64,000 nucleotides of DNA from assembly GCA_010405405.1 (NCBI GenBank), contig MU004233.1:2575882-2639881 (forward strand). The letters run 5' to 3'. The stretch comes from Microthyrium microscopicum. Lineage: Eukaryota; Ascomycota; Dothideomycetes; Microthyriales; Microthyriaceae. This document shows positions 23,718 through 34,455 of the stretch, piece after piece. The notes below the pieces were generated by a model. It was given only the letters and a program-made list of their open reading frames with translations. It was not told where the DNA came from and made no database searches. The position numbers and the translations under genes are program-made. How positions within the stretch are numbered: the stretch's first letter is position 1; every line of letters starts with the position of its first letter.

Positions 23718-25622
23718 ATGGCAGTTCTTGGAAAACGTACTCGCCGGCAGGAAATTGCATCTTCCAGCCCTGTTACTCCACGGGTTACGCGAGCGAAGCG
23801 ACGAGCTACTGAAGAGTCAACCAAGCCGTTTGTCATTGTCAGCGACGAGGAGGAAAACCCATTCATAACGTCTACGCGCGGCAAGAGAAAGCGATCGACG
23901 AAGAAAACCAATGCCGACATCGATGATCTTTCTCTAGAGAACCCACCACCGCTTAAGAAGCAGGCAGGTGGAGTTGGCAACCGCCCAGAGCCAAAGAAAG
24001 TTGACAGCGCCTCTCCGGTTTCAAAGAACGACTCGGTTCCGACTACTCCTCGTCACCGAGATCACAATGGCAAGATTGCAATTACTCCACGACACCGTGC
24101 ATTGATGGGTCTAGCTGGGACTCCGCAATCACTACGGACGCCTACTACGCCTCGCTTCTTTCCATCGGTATATGCCGATGCTCGAAGATTGTTCCGCGGT
24201 AGCGCTCAATCAGCCAAAGTCATTGGCCGCGAAAATGAGAAGGAAGAACTCACGACATTCATCTCAAAACGTTTCAAGACTAAGAGCTCTGGTTGTGTCT
24301 ACATTTCTGGTCCACCCGGAACTGGCAAGAGCGCCCTGGTTACAGAGATTCTTCATGAATTACAAGAAACCTTTATAGTTCAGACCTCATATTGCAACTG
24401 TATGAGCATCAAGAATGTTAACGACATCTACGCCAAACTTTTCGACGACTTCGGTGCTGCCGATGTGCTCCAAGGAGATGAAACCGCTGGACTAAAGAAG
24501 ATTTTCCACTCCAAAACACAGTCACACTTTATCATTCTTGACGAGATTGATCATCTATTGGATGTGGATCTCGACCTGCTATATCAACTTTTTGAGTGGT
24601 CTCTCAAGAAGACATCATCACTGGTCCTTGTTGGCATTGCGAATGCTTTGGACCTCACCGATCGATTTCTTCCTCGCCTCAAGGCCAAAAACTTGAAGCC
24701 ACACCTCATTCCGTTCATGCCATATTCAGTCAAGGAAATTAGTTCTATCATTACTTCCAAGCTCAACACTCTTATGCCAGTCAATGAGACTGAGCCTTCA
24801 ACACACGTACCATTCATTCATCCAACAGCTATTCAATTCTTAGCCAAAAAGGTTGCCGCTCAGACTGGCGACATTCGCAAAGCATTCGCAATCGCTCTCC
24901 GCGCCATCGATCTCATCGAAACAGAAACGCAAACCTCCCTCTCGAAAAGCGCTGGAGAAATGAGTCCATCCATATCCCCCAGCCCATCCAAGACGCCACT
25001 CAGCGAAAACATCTTTCTCTCATCTCCCACCAAGACCAAATCACCACGCAAACATACGCCTGTCAAAAACCCAATGGCCCTTCTGACTGTAGCCAACGCA
25101 CCACGAGTCACCATTGCCCACATGGCACGCGTCACAGCTACAGCCTTCAGCAATGGCCTGACACAGCGCCTAGCAGCACTCAACCTTCAGCAAAAAGCAG
25201 CCCTCTGCGCACTCTCCGCTCTCGAAGGTAGACTACGAGATGACGCCAACATGCCCCAAACACCTAGCAAAAAGACCCTCGCACCAACTCTTCGCGCCCT
25301 CTTCACAGCATATGCCAAGCTATGCAAACACGACAATGTAATCGCGCCCCTCACAGCCTGCGAATTCCGCGATGTTCTTGTCGGTCTCGAGACCCTTTCG
25401 CTCGTATCCTGGGTCGACGGCAAAACGGGCAGTCTAGGCGCCGCAGCGGGTGTAAGCACACCATCACGACGAGGCCGTGGAAAAGCCACTGGAGGCATGG
25501 ACTCTGAAGGCATGGAGAACCAAAAGATCGCCAGTACGATTGGCGTCAAGGAGTTGAAAGCGAGTCTCAATGGAGCCGGATCGGACATTTTGTTGGCGTT
25601 GATGGACGGATACGCACTATAG
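23718..25622 (+). CDS. cdc6: Cdc6/Cdc18 DNA replication licensing ATPase
   Basis: A single exon of 634 residues. The start at 23718 (CCACCATGG) is preferred to the in-frame ATG at 23700 by context. The N-terminus is basic and rich in CDK-type sites (SSPVTPR, TTPRHR, TPQSLRTPTTPRF) and has RRLF, a likely cyclin-docking RxL motif. The AAA+ core shows VIGRENEKEEL, Walker A GPPGTGKSA (about 198-206), Walker B FIILDEID (about 271-278), a GIANALDLTDRFLPRL sensor 1 block and GDIRKAFAIALRA sensor 2. A winged-helix domain follows to the C-terminus. A Ser/Pro-rich insert around residues 415-450 (SPSISPSPSKTP) separates AAA+ and winged helix. Cdc6 loads MCM2-7 onto origin-bound ORC with Cdt1. Confidence 0.93.
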   Translation: MAVLGKRTRRQEIASSSPVTPRVTRAKRRATEESTKPFVIVSDEEENPFITSTRGKRKRSTKKTNADIDDLSLENPPPLKKQAGGVGNRPEPKKVDSASPVSKNDSVPTTPRHRDHNGKIAITPRHRALMGLAGTPQSLRTPTTPRFFPSVYADARRLFRGSAQSAKVIGRENEKEELTTFISKRFKTKSSGCVYISGPPGTGKSALVTEILHELQETFIVQTSYCNCMSIKNVNDIYAKLFDDFGAADVLQGDETAGLKKIFHSKTQSHFIILDEIDHLLDVDLDLLYQLFEWSLKKTSSLVLVGIANALDLTDRFLPRLKAKNLKPHLIPFMPYSVKEISSIITSKLNTLMPVNETEPSTHVPFIHPTAIQFLAKKVAAQTGDIRKAFAIALRAIDLIETETQTSLSKSAGEMSPSISPSPSKTPLSENIFLSSPTKTKSPRKHTPVKNPMALLTVANAPRVTIAHMARVTATAFSNGLTQRLAALNLQQKAALCALSALEGRLRDDANMPQTPSKKTLAPTLRALFTAYAKLCKHDNVIAPLTACEFRDVLVGLETLSLVSWVDGKTGSLGAAAGVSTPSRRGRGKATGGMDSEGMENQKIASTIGVKELKASLNGAGSDILLALMDGYAL

Positions 25623-25781
25623 CATCATATCAGGGGCGCATCGTAAGGTTGTCATGTGTAAACGGTCGTTTTGTTTGGATACATTAGCATTCAGCGCATA
25701 GATTTGCATTAGGCGCTGGTTTCGATATCATGAATTTGAACCCCATTTAATCCATCTCTGTCCTATCATAACATCTCCAGA

Positions 25782-26580
25782 TCATTCAAACCTCCGCCGT
25801 TCTTCCTTCCAAATGCCCAACCCCTGACCCATTGCACCCACACTCTCCCGTACACCATTCACCAACGCTTTCGCCATACCTTCGCGCTGAACTCCTTTCT
25901 TCACTGGCTCGGCGCCAGCAACAGTATAGCTTGATCCTTCACCAGTCGCGTACTCGGAGCCCATGCTCGGCAATACGTTCTCGCCCGCTGACAACGCGAC
26001 GAACAGCGCAAAGGGAACTAGCCATACACACAGCCCAAAGAAACTCGCGATCTCATTGAAGCTGGGCAGCGCCTGTGCAGGATCGTATGGGTTATAGCGG
26101 AATGCGCCAGAGTCGTGTGGCGGACGCTGGAAATGGTTGAACCAGAGGAAATGATTCGTCAAGACAAGAACTACATGGAGCGATTAGCATCGTATCCAGA
26201 CAGGACAAACTATGGGGACTCAGTACCGCATGATAACAAAAAGAACGGATCAGTCAATTTGACAACAGGAAACCTCCGTAAATTCTGCAAATACACCAAG
26301 TGACTACCAACACTGAGGACGCTAAGTTTGAATGGGAAACGGTCGATTATTACGAGGAGAGTTTGCAGGGCAATAACGGTGTAGATTAGGCGTGTGAGGA
26401 CTTTTTTGGCAAGGACGGTGTGTTCTTCGACTATCTCGGACAGGTAGTAGAGGCCGGAGGCTATATGGTTTGTTAGTGATTAAAAGGGATGATGGAGACG
26501 GGGTGTTTACCTATTGCGAGGGTTAGGAAGCAGAAGCCTAGGATGACGCCTATGAAGCCGAGCAGAGGGAGGATCCACAT
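25782..26580 (-). CDS. Svp26/TEX261-family ER-Golgi cargo receptor
   Basis: Exons 26511-26580, 26227-26460 and 25782-26170 give 230 residues. The start MWILPLLGFIGVILGFCFLT is the first membrane helix, followed after the first intron by ASGLYYLSEIVEEHT, the diagnostic stretch of the family. Exon 3 carries TNHFLWFNHF, a third and fourth helix with FFGLCVWLVPFALFVALSAG and ENVLP, matching the ending of animal TEX261. Yeast Svp26 is a COPII adaptor that brings mannosyltransferases such as Ktr3 into ER-to-Golgi vesicles. Introns are 50 and 56 nt, with CTAAC before the first acceptor. The tail beyond ENVLP is about 65 residues longer than in animals and faces the cytosol. It is divergent from bud23, 539 bp away. 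Confidence 0.93.
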
Positions 26581-27119
26581 TGTGACGCGATGTTTGGTGT
26601 ATGAAGAGAAGATAGAGGAATGATCATGGCGGCATGATGTGGGCGTTGAAAGGCGATGTATGAATGTCGCGAAGAGAACACTTGTGTGAAAGATCAACGT
26701 CAATGAGGCTTGATGATGCAGGCGCATCACTGGTATTCGGTACAATGCAGAGCATATTACGCTGTAGCTGTGCCAAGATCTGGTGTCTCTTTTAAGCGTG
26801 ACTTATCTCTGCTAGTTGCTGCATTTGATGGCCTTCATCGGGCTAGGCGAACAGCGTAAATGTAGTTCTATATGAACAGAGTGCGCGAAATCCACTGACA
26901 TACAGCTGCAGAATCCCCAAAGTTTCTTCTACGAAACATTTTCGGGCTTAATTTTTACAGACAGAAGAGCGTTTCGTGAAAATCGGAAATCAAGATGAGG
27001 CTGAATCTTATCTTATCTTACTCAACTACCTAGGTACTCTCCATCTAAGATTTTAGACTTCAACTCCAAAATTCTTTTTACAGACTTCCCCACCGAGCAA
27101 TTATACTTCCTAATTCAAG
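26581..27119. other. divergent promoter, svp26-like / bud23
   Basis: 539 bp shared between two divergent housekeeping genes. It contains no open frame of note. A pyrimidine-rich TCTTATCTTATCTTACT run lies near 27005. Confidence 0.5.
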
Positions 27120-27985
27120 ATGTCTCGGCCAGAGGATATCCTGTAGGTCTAAGAAGCCCAGCTCTTTGAAACACTGCTAACATATTCAGCCCGCCGGATC
27201 TCTACTATGATGATCCAACCTCGAAAAAATATACTTCCAATTCGCGTATCCAAAATATCCAAGCGAGCATGACACACCGCGCCCTCGCACTCCTAAACCT
27301 CACCGAACCATCTTTGATCCTCGATGTTGGCTCCGGCTCTGGTCTATCAGGAGCAATTCTTTCCGCCGTTCCTCCAGAACAAGGCGGACCTCACACTTGG
27401 ATTGGGATGGATATCTCTGCGAGCATGTTGGCCGTTGCGCTAGAACGGGACGTAGAGGGAGATATGCTCTTGGCTGACGCTGGTCAAGGCGTTCCGTTTC
27501 GTCCAGGTACCTTTGACGCTGCAATCAGTATTAGTGCGGTGCAGTGGCTTTGCAACGCCGAAAGCAGTGTTGAAAGTGCTCCCGGTCGATTAAAGCGCTT
27601 TTTCGAAGGTCTCTATGCCTCATTACGAAGAGGTGGACGAGCTGTCTGCCAGTTCTATCCGCGAGACGATAAGCAAAAGAAGATGGTCTCTGACGCTGCC
27701 ATCAAGGCTGGCTTTGGTGCTGGTTTGCTTGAGGACGGAGGAGGAACCAAGCAAGTAAAGGTATATCTTGTTCTGACTGTTGGTGAAAGCGGCGATATAA
27801 CTGGCATCGTGGCTGGTATGGATGGCGTTGACGTTGAAGACCATCGGAAACGACGAAACAAGAAAGGCGAACGACCGAATAAGAGAGATGAGATTATACG
27901 GCGCAAACACAGAATGGAGGGCAAAGGCAAAGTCGTCAAGGCTACGACCAAATACACTGGGCGGAAGCGGAGAATTGCATTTTGA
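27120..27985 (+). CDS. bud23: Bud23, 18S rRNA guanine-N7 methyltransferase
   Basis: A 23-nt first exon (27120-27142, MSRPEDIL) is joined to 27190-27985 over a 47-nt intron (GTAGGT, CTAAC, TTCAG), giving 272 residues. Exon 2 continues PPDLYYDDPTSKKYTSNSR, then the methyltransferase motif I ILDVGSGSGLSGA, motif II GMDIS, and AAISISAVQWLC, all matching Bud23. The C-terminal basic tail (RKRRNKKGERPNKRDE to GRKRRIAF) is the WBS/Bud23 C-terminal domain and nuclear signal. Bud23 with Trm112 methylates G1575 (yeast number) of 18S rRNA during 40S maturation. The tiny first exon explains why a start further in could be taken by mistake. A second ATG (MTHRAL) lies after motif X and would give a truncated protein. 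Confidence 0.95.
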
Positions 27986-28085
27986 CTGCTTCTCACATAC
28001 CTTCAAGCAAGGTTTAACGACATTACGAACAACAAGATACCCAATGCATTTCTATTCACACCAAAAGTACTTCGAAAAATGACGT

Positions 28086-29678
28086 CTATCCTTTGCGGAG
28101 ATATTTCGCTGCTTGTGTCAAATAGTCCCCAACCTAATCCCTCGGTTAGCCTGGTAGCGAACCTTCGAGCAAAGAGAATCTCATTACCTTATGGAAGCAA
28201 GTAGTATTAGCCTTGGCATCTTTTACACTCTCTCCGATTGTATAGTCATAAGGCTGGCCGGTATGCCTATCGGTCGCTGCTATCTTCAAGGAATTGATGG
28301 TCTTCTGCTCCGAGTCTGGCAGTGTGACGACAAATCCAAGAAACTCATCCATCGCCTCACGACTAGGCCCGGCATCTTCACTTTGATCCGCCAACATCAC
28401 CTGGCCAAGCTTCTGGATCTTCTCTATTGTGGCCGGCCGAACTCCTTTCTTCAGCTTACTCTGGCTGAGTTGAAGCTGTCGGAGCTGTCGGCCAAGAGGA
28501 TGAGCCAGGATTTTCTTGATGTCTGCTTGCGAGAATAGCTGCTTACTCAGAGGATTTCTCATCACACCACTGTTCACTTCCAACGCCTTGGAGAGCTCTT
28601 CCATATCCCACGCGTAGTTATCTTCCGTCACCATGAACCTTCCTCTCGGGATGTCCTCAACCCTGTCACCATACATCGTTTCGTCATTGGCGTATCGTTT
28701 GTTGAGTTGGTCACGTTCGAAATGGGCGAAAGCGGCTGCTATCTCCTTCTCCATGCTTTCCGGTAGCGCTGCCTCCAGGAGATGCATACGTTTGAGGACT
28801 CGCTGGCGTTTCTCATCTGTTGTTATGCCTTCATTTTGGCTGCTAGCCCACCCGTTTACGTTCTCAAAGTCTTCGGCGATGAGCTCTTCTATCTGTCCTG
28901 GCGACTTCTTGATTGCTCTAGCAAGTTCCTGGACGGAGAGTGGTTGTGGCATGGGGACAGCAACGCTGATATCGCCTCCACTGATGGCTTCCATTACGGA
29001 TAGCATGTCTCCGAGCCCAGGATTATCGAAAGGACTACCACTAGACTGTCCATCAAGGTGCTCAGAGGTTGTATGTTCCATCTCGGAAAGGCCTCGAACT
29101 TCTTCCTTCAGGATCCTCGCTACCAGCATCAATTCTTTGTATCCAGCCTCTAGTGTCCTTTCAGCTTCGTTCCGCTGCTCCTCTGTCTCCAGTATCGCTG
29201 CACTTCGAGGGACTTGATGGGATTTGCTCGTAGTCTTCTGGGGCGGAGGCGACGCCATCTTAGGTTGACGTCTACTCCCGGCGGCGCCTCTTCTCTTGAG
29301 ATATCGATTTCCTATCGCATTATTTGGATCTAAACTCATCGACATCATTGCAGTTTCTCTCGCCATATCTGATCAACTCGTTAGCACAATCGATGATGGG
29401 GATCAAGGATAACTATGGGTCGAATGTAAATGACATGTTCCCATAAGTGTGATATCTATCATACGAGACTCTTTGTTATCGTATCCTTGAGTCAAAGCTT
29501 CTTTTCGTAATAAAGCGCAATGGGATATATACTGGCTGATGGGAGAGCATGATGCTCACATACCTTGGTCTCCAGCCTCAACCCACCCCTCCAAAATCAG
29601 CTCGTGCAGAAAAATACTCGAAGGCTGACCTTCGAGCGCATTGTACAACTCCGTCAGTAAACCGTCGTCGTCCCGCAT
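28086..29678 (-). CDS. conserved unknown Pezizomycotina protein with C-terminal microexon
   Basis: Exons 29564-29678, 28188-29368 and 28086-28133 give 447 residues. Intron 1 (GTATGT to CTAAC...TCAG, 195 nt) and intron 2 (GTAATG to CTAAC...TTAG, 54 nt) match in phase. The first exon, LLTELYNALEGQPSSIFLHE followed by LILEGWVEAGDQ, looks like one TPR-type helix pair. The body holds GRFMVTEDNYAWDMEELSKA, GVMRNPLSKQLF and HPLGRQLRQLQLSQSKL, and the C-terminus TCFHK-VGDYLTQAAKYLRKG. I recognise the pattern as a conserved filamentous-fungal protein without known function. The NPLSKQLF block is reminiscent of a degenerate U-box entrance, but no zinc or E2-binding residues are visible, so I do not call it one. 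Start is the first Met before the conserved LYNALE. Confidence 0.72.
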
Positions 29679-30154
29679 GCTTTCAGCCTTGTGGAGATTG
29701 CAACAATATTCTGCGTTCACAGCTTTGCTGGAATCAGAAATCAAGCCCCATTGCCGGTTTATCCATGCGCATATTATTTGCTATCAACCTGATTCACATA
29801 CTATGGGGTATTTGCAGATGTTTCAAGTGCATTTGTATTGATCAGGCTGAACAGTGAGGCGGATTCTCCACATCGGGCTGCATATTCCACTAGACAATGG
29901 CTGCATGCCACGTCGAAAACAGCCTTGGGCCTTGATAGTGCCAATACTCGGTGAAAAGCATGGAAAAGCAAACTTAGGTTGGTATACGATGACTAACGAG
30001 TTATGACACTGTATTGAAATCAGCAGTTCACATGACGAGGCATACTCGAGGTTTGCTTGGTACATGATGTTTCTACCAAGCCTGGGTATACCAGGACTTG
30101 AGTTTCGATATACTTGTTCGAAGCATCATATCGTAGCTCCTGGCATGGGTCGAA
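29679..30154. other. divergent promoter region
   Basis: 476 bp between the unknown protein and the PARP gene. The short frames in it are without recognisable content. Confidence 0.45.
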
Positions 30155-33100
30155 ATGCCGTTCAAATCTTCGAGAATCTTTGCCTCTGTCAAGAATTCTT
30201 TGAACGTCGACAAAGTCAGAATACTATCAAGCTCATCCACTGCTTCGCTGGAACGATGGATTCAAGATATCAGAATGGTGGCGGACAGTGTCCCTGGCTA
30301 CTCACTGGATGCTACTTCAATCCAACAACAAACCTTGGACATGCTTCGAAATGCTACAGACAGCTATTTGCTCAGCACCAAAAATCGATCAGACCAATTC
30401 TCTGCTCAGTTCGATAGCACATTGGATACCCTGGTCCAGGATTTTACTCTTCGATGGCCCTCGGACAGACTAATTGCCATTTTTGCCTGTCTTCACCTGT
30501 CTTCTGCTGGATTAGCGACGACACACATACTGTCTATACGAGCACTAGATGCTGAACAGTACCTGACGTGTCTGCTCATATGCGACCAAATTCGACCAGC
30601 TTTCATACCACCGCGAGAAATACAGATTGCCAACAGCCTCAATCAAGTCATAAGAGCGAAATCCAGACATATCCATGAATTTGGATTGCTTGTGGAAAGG
30701 TTTCGGTTGATGGAAACGAGACACTGGCTGGACAGTGGCGTGGTAGAGCATCTCCTGGCAAGATACGACATCGCTGGGAGAATGTGGCATGAAATAAACG
30801 TGCTTCTCGAAAATAGGAGGCTACACACTCTCTATGGAGTCGTGGCTTGGAGACACAGTTTGCCGGCCGATAACGCTGCCATAATGTCAATAATCAATAG
30901 TTCCTTCCCACATCTCCCTTGGATCTTGACCTGGCGGCCACATGTTCAGCGAATCAAGCAGTGGGAAGAAGCGTCCTTTGCCATTGAGGATAGAAGGCGG
31001 CTGGAAAGGGTGTTCGACTTTGATGGCCCAGATGTCACATCATCTGGCCAGCAGTCGAAATTGAGTTTAGCAGCAAGAGGGAGCTACAAGCACGTTCCGG
31101 TGCAGCCAGAGACTCCAGAAACACATGAAAAGCTATTGCAGCTTCTCTCAGATGCCCAAAGAGCTGGTCAAGGGATGGTCAAAATTTTCATTCAGCTATG
31201 CGTGGAGAACTGCGCTGATGAGAAAGCCATGTCAATGGTTCGATTGGCTATAGAGAATGGTGATAGTGACTTATGCGATGGCCTATCATTGATATACAAT
31301 GCTCTCTACACTCAGAAAGGCTTGAGTAATCAGATTGGCGAACTCGCGAAGGCGTTATCCACGGTAAAGAGTGGAGAGTATGCGGATACCTCTCTTATTC
31401 CACTGGAGCAAATCGTCCAACAGGTCGAGAGCTTATTAGACGCTGCTCAAACAACCTTTCGAGAACAACTCCAGAGTGGAACTGGAGAATTCGTAGGAAT
31501 GCTGATTTCAGATCTCAAGCAAGCTGTGTTAAAGGCGGTCTGGCTTCATAAAAACATTTCACCTCAACTGCTTGCCCGACTTGTGCAAATCCCCTCTGAA
31601 GATGTTCTAGAGGCTACATTCAAGCATCTGTATGATGCTGAAAGAACTGGTCAAGTGGCAGATGCCCGCTTTAAGGACTATTTGGCATCGACTTTAGGAG
31701 GCCAATCGGGGATGAGTGCCTCTGCTGGTCATCTTGTCTCTTTCCAAGAGATTCAAGTCGAGCTCGAATTCTGGAAAACCAACCGTAGCAGTACGAGAAG
31801 GGATCTCGCTAAAATCATTTCTGGGTTGGAAGACATACCTCAGGCCACGTACATTTCATGTCTACCTGCGATCATTCAAGAAGACGACACTTTTATCGAA
31901 GAGATCAAGCACATCTTAGCATCGGAGAAGAAGGTCACTTGTTTCCAGTTCTCAAGGTATATAGCCCGACGACGTAGAAATGGACAGTTGCTCCACGATT
32001 GCTGGATTATGATTCTTGGTGTGCTTATCCAACAGCAAGGTCAAGACTGGCTGCCCCATGCCGCTACTAGGATGGTTCTGGTTGAATGGCTGGGCTTTAT
32101 CAAAGACATGCAATTCCTTCTAGGTCCCATACAATCTCAACTCTCGCTCTCTTGGCCGGGTCTGACTCCTGAGCGGCTCGATTGGTGGGGACATCTTTCG
32201 AAGCATGAATCAACGATTCAATTTCTCGTTGAACAGCCGAGGACCCATCGAAACATTCAATGGCTATATTTCCCATCTCGGCAAAATGAAATACAAGAAT
32301 TGATAAACCTGGTGCAAAGCCACAAGACCATGCCTCCTACGCGGAAGATAGCTCTTTCTTATCTTGACATGGACGGCAACAACGTTGTCAATATCAACAC
32401 GCTGCTCCGGTCATTCGACACGCTGTCTGATTTTCCACGAGCAGCCTTTGATAGAGTAGTACTCAGAGCTCAAAGTTCAGGCATCTGGCCTAAGAATGCT
32501 GTTGGTGCTTTACTTCGTTGCTGGGCTCGAAGTGCCGAGCTTGATCAGTCTGCTTGCTCGGCATTTCAGGCCTTTGGTGTTGTCCTCCAAATATCGCGAT
32601 CAACGCACTCGCGGACCCACGGCAATCAAGTGGCCTCGCAAGAGATTGAAAGAGAATGTAAAGAAGTTTTGCAAGATGCAGAGAAACTTGAGCGTTTACG
32701 ATGGCAGCTTCAGAGAAAGCGGCCAAAGAGAGTGGCGGCTCTGCTCAAAAGCCTAGATATCATGGATTCTATGCATGGTAGACACTCAGATCTGCCAGAA
32801 AGCTTGATTGACGCGGTCGAGGTATTGAGTGATAATGAATACGAGATTACATTTCCTCTGACTGACCTCGGAGAGATTCAGCTCTATGGTCGGGGTATAA
32901 CGAAGAAGTCTCGCATATTGAGGCTACGTATTCGATTGGATGGCAAGCCAGCATTTTGCGTTCATACATCCGCTGAAACCGACTCCAGCTCCAATCAACA
33001 CTACTACTGGGACGTGTTTGATGATTATACAAATGGTCCTGCTTGTTCACAGCGGCCCAGCCTGCTCTCCTACTATTTGAGCCAGACGATGATCCATTTG

Positions 33101-34060
33101 CTGAAAAGATCGAATCCGTCTCTACAAACGATTCACAAAACTGCCCAGGAACTGATCGACAATAACCCCTCAACCTGTTTAGTTTGTGCCAAGGATTTGA
33201 AAGTCACACTTTGGAAACCATCTACCTGCTCAAAAGCATGCTCAAAAGCCTTCCGTAGAGCTCCTCTAGAAGTACGACTTCACAATCTTCTCGTTGACCC
33301 ATCGACCCTCGATCTTCTTTTAACCAGCCTATATCTTGCTGTCAGCGACCCCAATCACGTCCGCTTCAATCTGCTACAAGACTGCCCCATCCCTACTACC
33401 CAGCTCGTGTCGCTCATCGACTCCTTTCCCGCCCTCTCGGTCCTCGCGGCCGCCAAAGATCTCCCAAGCGCTCTCTACGGTACCGATGGTCTCGGCTCCC
33501 AACGCGAGCTGCTACTCTCTTGGATTTGCATAGCCTTTCGTGGTTTCATGATGAAAGCTTCTGACCGCTACAAGATCCATGGTATGGCCAACACTGAGCA
33601 ATTCCTCATGCTCAACAGCCATCATGAGCGCGAGTCTTTATTCGCCGCTCAATCTCCCAATAGCCCCGGTGGTGTCGTCTTCCATGGCACGCAGCCTGCT
33701 CGCTTGTTCTCTGTACTTACCCAGGGTCTCAAAGTCATGAGCCACACTGCTCCAGTCAATGGTGCGAGTTATGGCGCTGGTATATATTGTGCAGACGAGC
33801 CGGCAACTTCAAATGCTTACGCGGGTGCGATCGTGACGAGCTGGAAGCACAGTGCGCTGAATGGGATGCGGGTGATGCTGGGGTGCGAGTTGGCGGGTCA
33901 TGCGTTGTCGTCGAGCTTTCATGTTATCCCAGTAGAAGACCGGTTATTGGTTCGCTATGTGTTTTTGCTATCGGCCACTTTTGTCCCGCCAGCGAGAGCG
34001 CATGTTGAACCGGCCATGGCGTCAGCATACTCAACGTTGAGGACAGGCTTAGCAAGTTGA
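30155..34060 (+). CDS. PARP-domain protein, PARP6/8-like, 1301 residues
   Basis: One uninterrupted exon. The first 950 residues are helical, without a domain I can name. Residues about 1005-1035 have CLVCAKDLKVTLWKPSTC followed by SKACSKAFRRAP, a paired-Cys module typical just before the catalytic domain in fungal PARP6/8 and E2-PARP proteins. The catalytic domain starts about residue 1160: VVFHGTQPARLF (His about 1177) and GASYGAGIYCADEP (Tyr about 1210). The third triad position falls in LLVRYVFLL, where poly-ADP-ribosylating enzymes have Glu. Known families without that Glu transfer single ADP-ribose units or are inactive, so a mono-ADP-ribosyltransferase is expected. No ubiquitin-conjugating fold with a catalytic Cys is evident. 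The Met at 30155 opens the frame; the upstream ATG at 30145 is out of frame. Confidence 0.82.
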   Translation: MPFKSSRIFASVKNSLNVDKVRILSSSSTASLERWIQDIRMVADSVPGYSLDATSIQQQTLDMLRNATDSYLLSTKNRSDQFSAQFDSTLDTLVQDFTLRWPSDRLIAIFACLHLSSAGLATTHILSIRALDAEQYLTCLLICDQIRPAFIPPREIQIANSLNQVIRAKSRHIHEFGLLVERFRLMETRHWLDSGVVEHLLARYDIAGRMWHEINVLLENRRLHTLYGVVAWRHSLPADNAAIMSIINSSFPHLPWILTWRPHVQRIKQWEEASFAIEDRRRLERVFDFDGPDVTSSGQQSKLSLAARGSYKHVPVQPETPETHEKLLQLLSDAQRAGQGMVKIFIQLCVENCADEKAMSMVRLAIENGDSDLCDGLSLIYNALYTQKGLSNQIGELAKALSTVKSGEYADTSLIPLEQIVQQVESLLDAAQTTFREQLQSGTGEFVGMLISDLKQAVLKAVWLHKNISPQLLARLVQIPSEDVLEATFKHLYDAERTGQVADARFKDYLASTLGGQSGMSASAGHLVSFQEIQVELEFWKTNRSSTRRDLAKIISGLEDIPQATYISCLPAIIQEDDTFIEEIKHILASEKKVTCFQFSRYIARRRRNGQLLHDCWIMILGVLIQQQGQDWLPHAATRMVLVEWLGFIKDMQFLLGPIQSQLSLSWPGLTPERLDWWGHLSKHESTIQFLVEQPRTHRNIQWLYFPSRQNEIQELINLVQSHKTMPPTRKIALSYLDMDGNNVVNINTLLRSFDTLSDFPRAAFDRVVLRAQSSGIWPKNAVGALLRCWARSAELDQSACSAFQAFGVVLQISRSTHSRTHGNQVASQEIERECKEVLQDAEKLERLRWQLQRKRPKRVAALLKSLDIMDSMHGRHSDLPESLIDAVEVLSDNEYEITFPLTDLGEIQLYGRGITKKSRILRLRIRLDGKPAFCVHTSAETDSSSNQHYYWDVFDDYTNGPACSQRPSLLSYYLSQTMIHLLKRSNPSLQTIHKTAQELIDNNPSTCLVCAKDLKVTLWKPSTCSKACSKAFRRAPLEVRLHNLLVDPSTLDLLLTSLYLAVSDPNHVRFNLLQDCPIPTTQLVSLIDSFPALSVLAAAKDLPSALYGTDGLGSQRELLLSWICIAFRGFMMKASDRYKIHGMANTEQFLMLNSHHERESLFAAQSPNSPGGVVFHGTQPARLFSVLTQGLKVMSHTAPVNGASYGAGIYCADEPATSNAYAGAIVTSWKHSALNGMRVMLGCELAGHALSSSFHVIPVEDRLLVRYVFLLSATFVPPARAHVEPAMASAYSTLRTGLAS

Positions 34061-34455
34061 TCAACATAGACACTGCAGTCAATGATAAGCCTTGCCCCGG
34101 TGGAGACAGCTATCTGCAACTGCGAGAGCGTGAAAGTAACACCATATTTCCAGTGCATCTCATGGCTCTCATCGCACTTGATGGCTACCATAGCATACAC
34201 TTCGATTTGTCGAGGGCTCGTGATGTCTCTATATTGCCCCATAATCTGACGTGGGCCAGAAATTATCATCGCGTCTTCTGGCTCACCTAATACTTCATGA
34301 CACACAGCAATTACTATGAGAATCTGTCTAAATGGCCTGTGCAGAGCAAGATGGTCTCCATACTGTAATGTCAAACTGGCTATTGTCAAAAGGGCATGAT
34401 TATTTTCAGAAATGATGTTGAGGAAACATCACAAAGTGAAAGGTGCTTTTCATTT
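34061..34455. other. convergent intergenic stretch
   Basis: 395 bp between the 3' ends of the PARP gene and the membrane-protein gene; a minus-strand frame at 33955-34389 overlaps the PARP gene and is a shadow. Nothing else is seen. Confidence 0.45.

Noticed and set aside
27269-27985. Starting bud23 at the later ATG (27269)
   Set aside because: It would lose the conserved MSRPEDIL-PPDLYYDD beginning, which a 47-nt intron with CTAAC restores exactly in phase.
28146-29366. The central open frame taken alone as a 406-residue gene
   Set aside because: Its last 13 residues read through a clear GTAATG...CTAAC...TTAG intron, and the Met at its start directly follows a CTAAC...TCAG acceptor.
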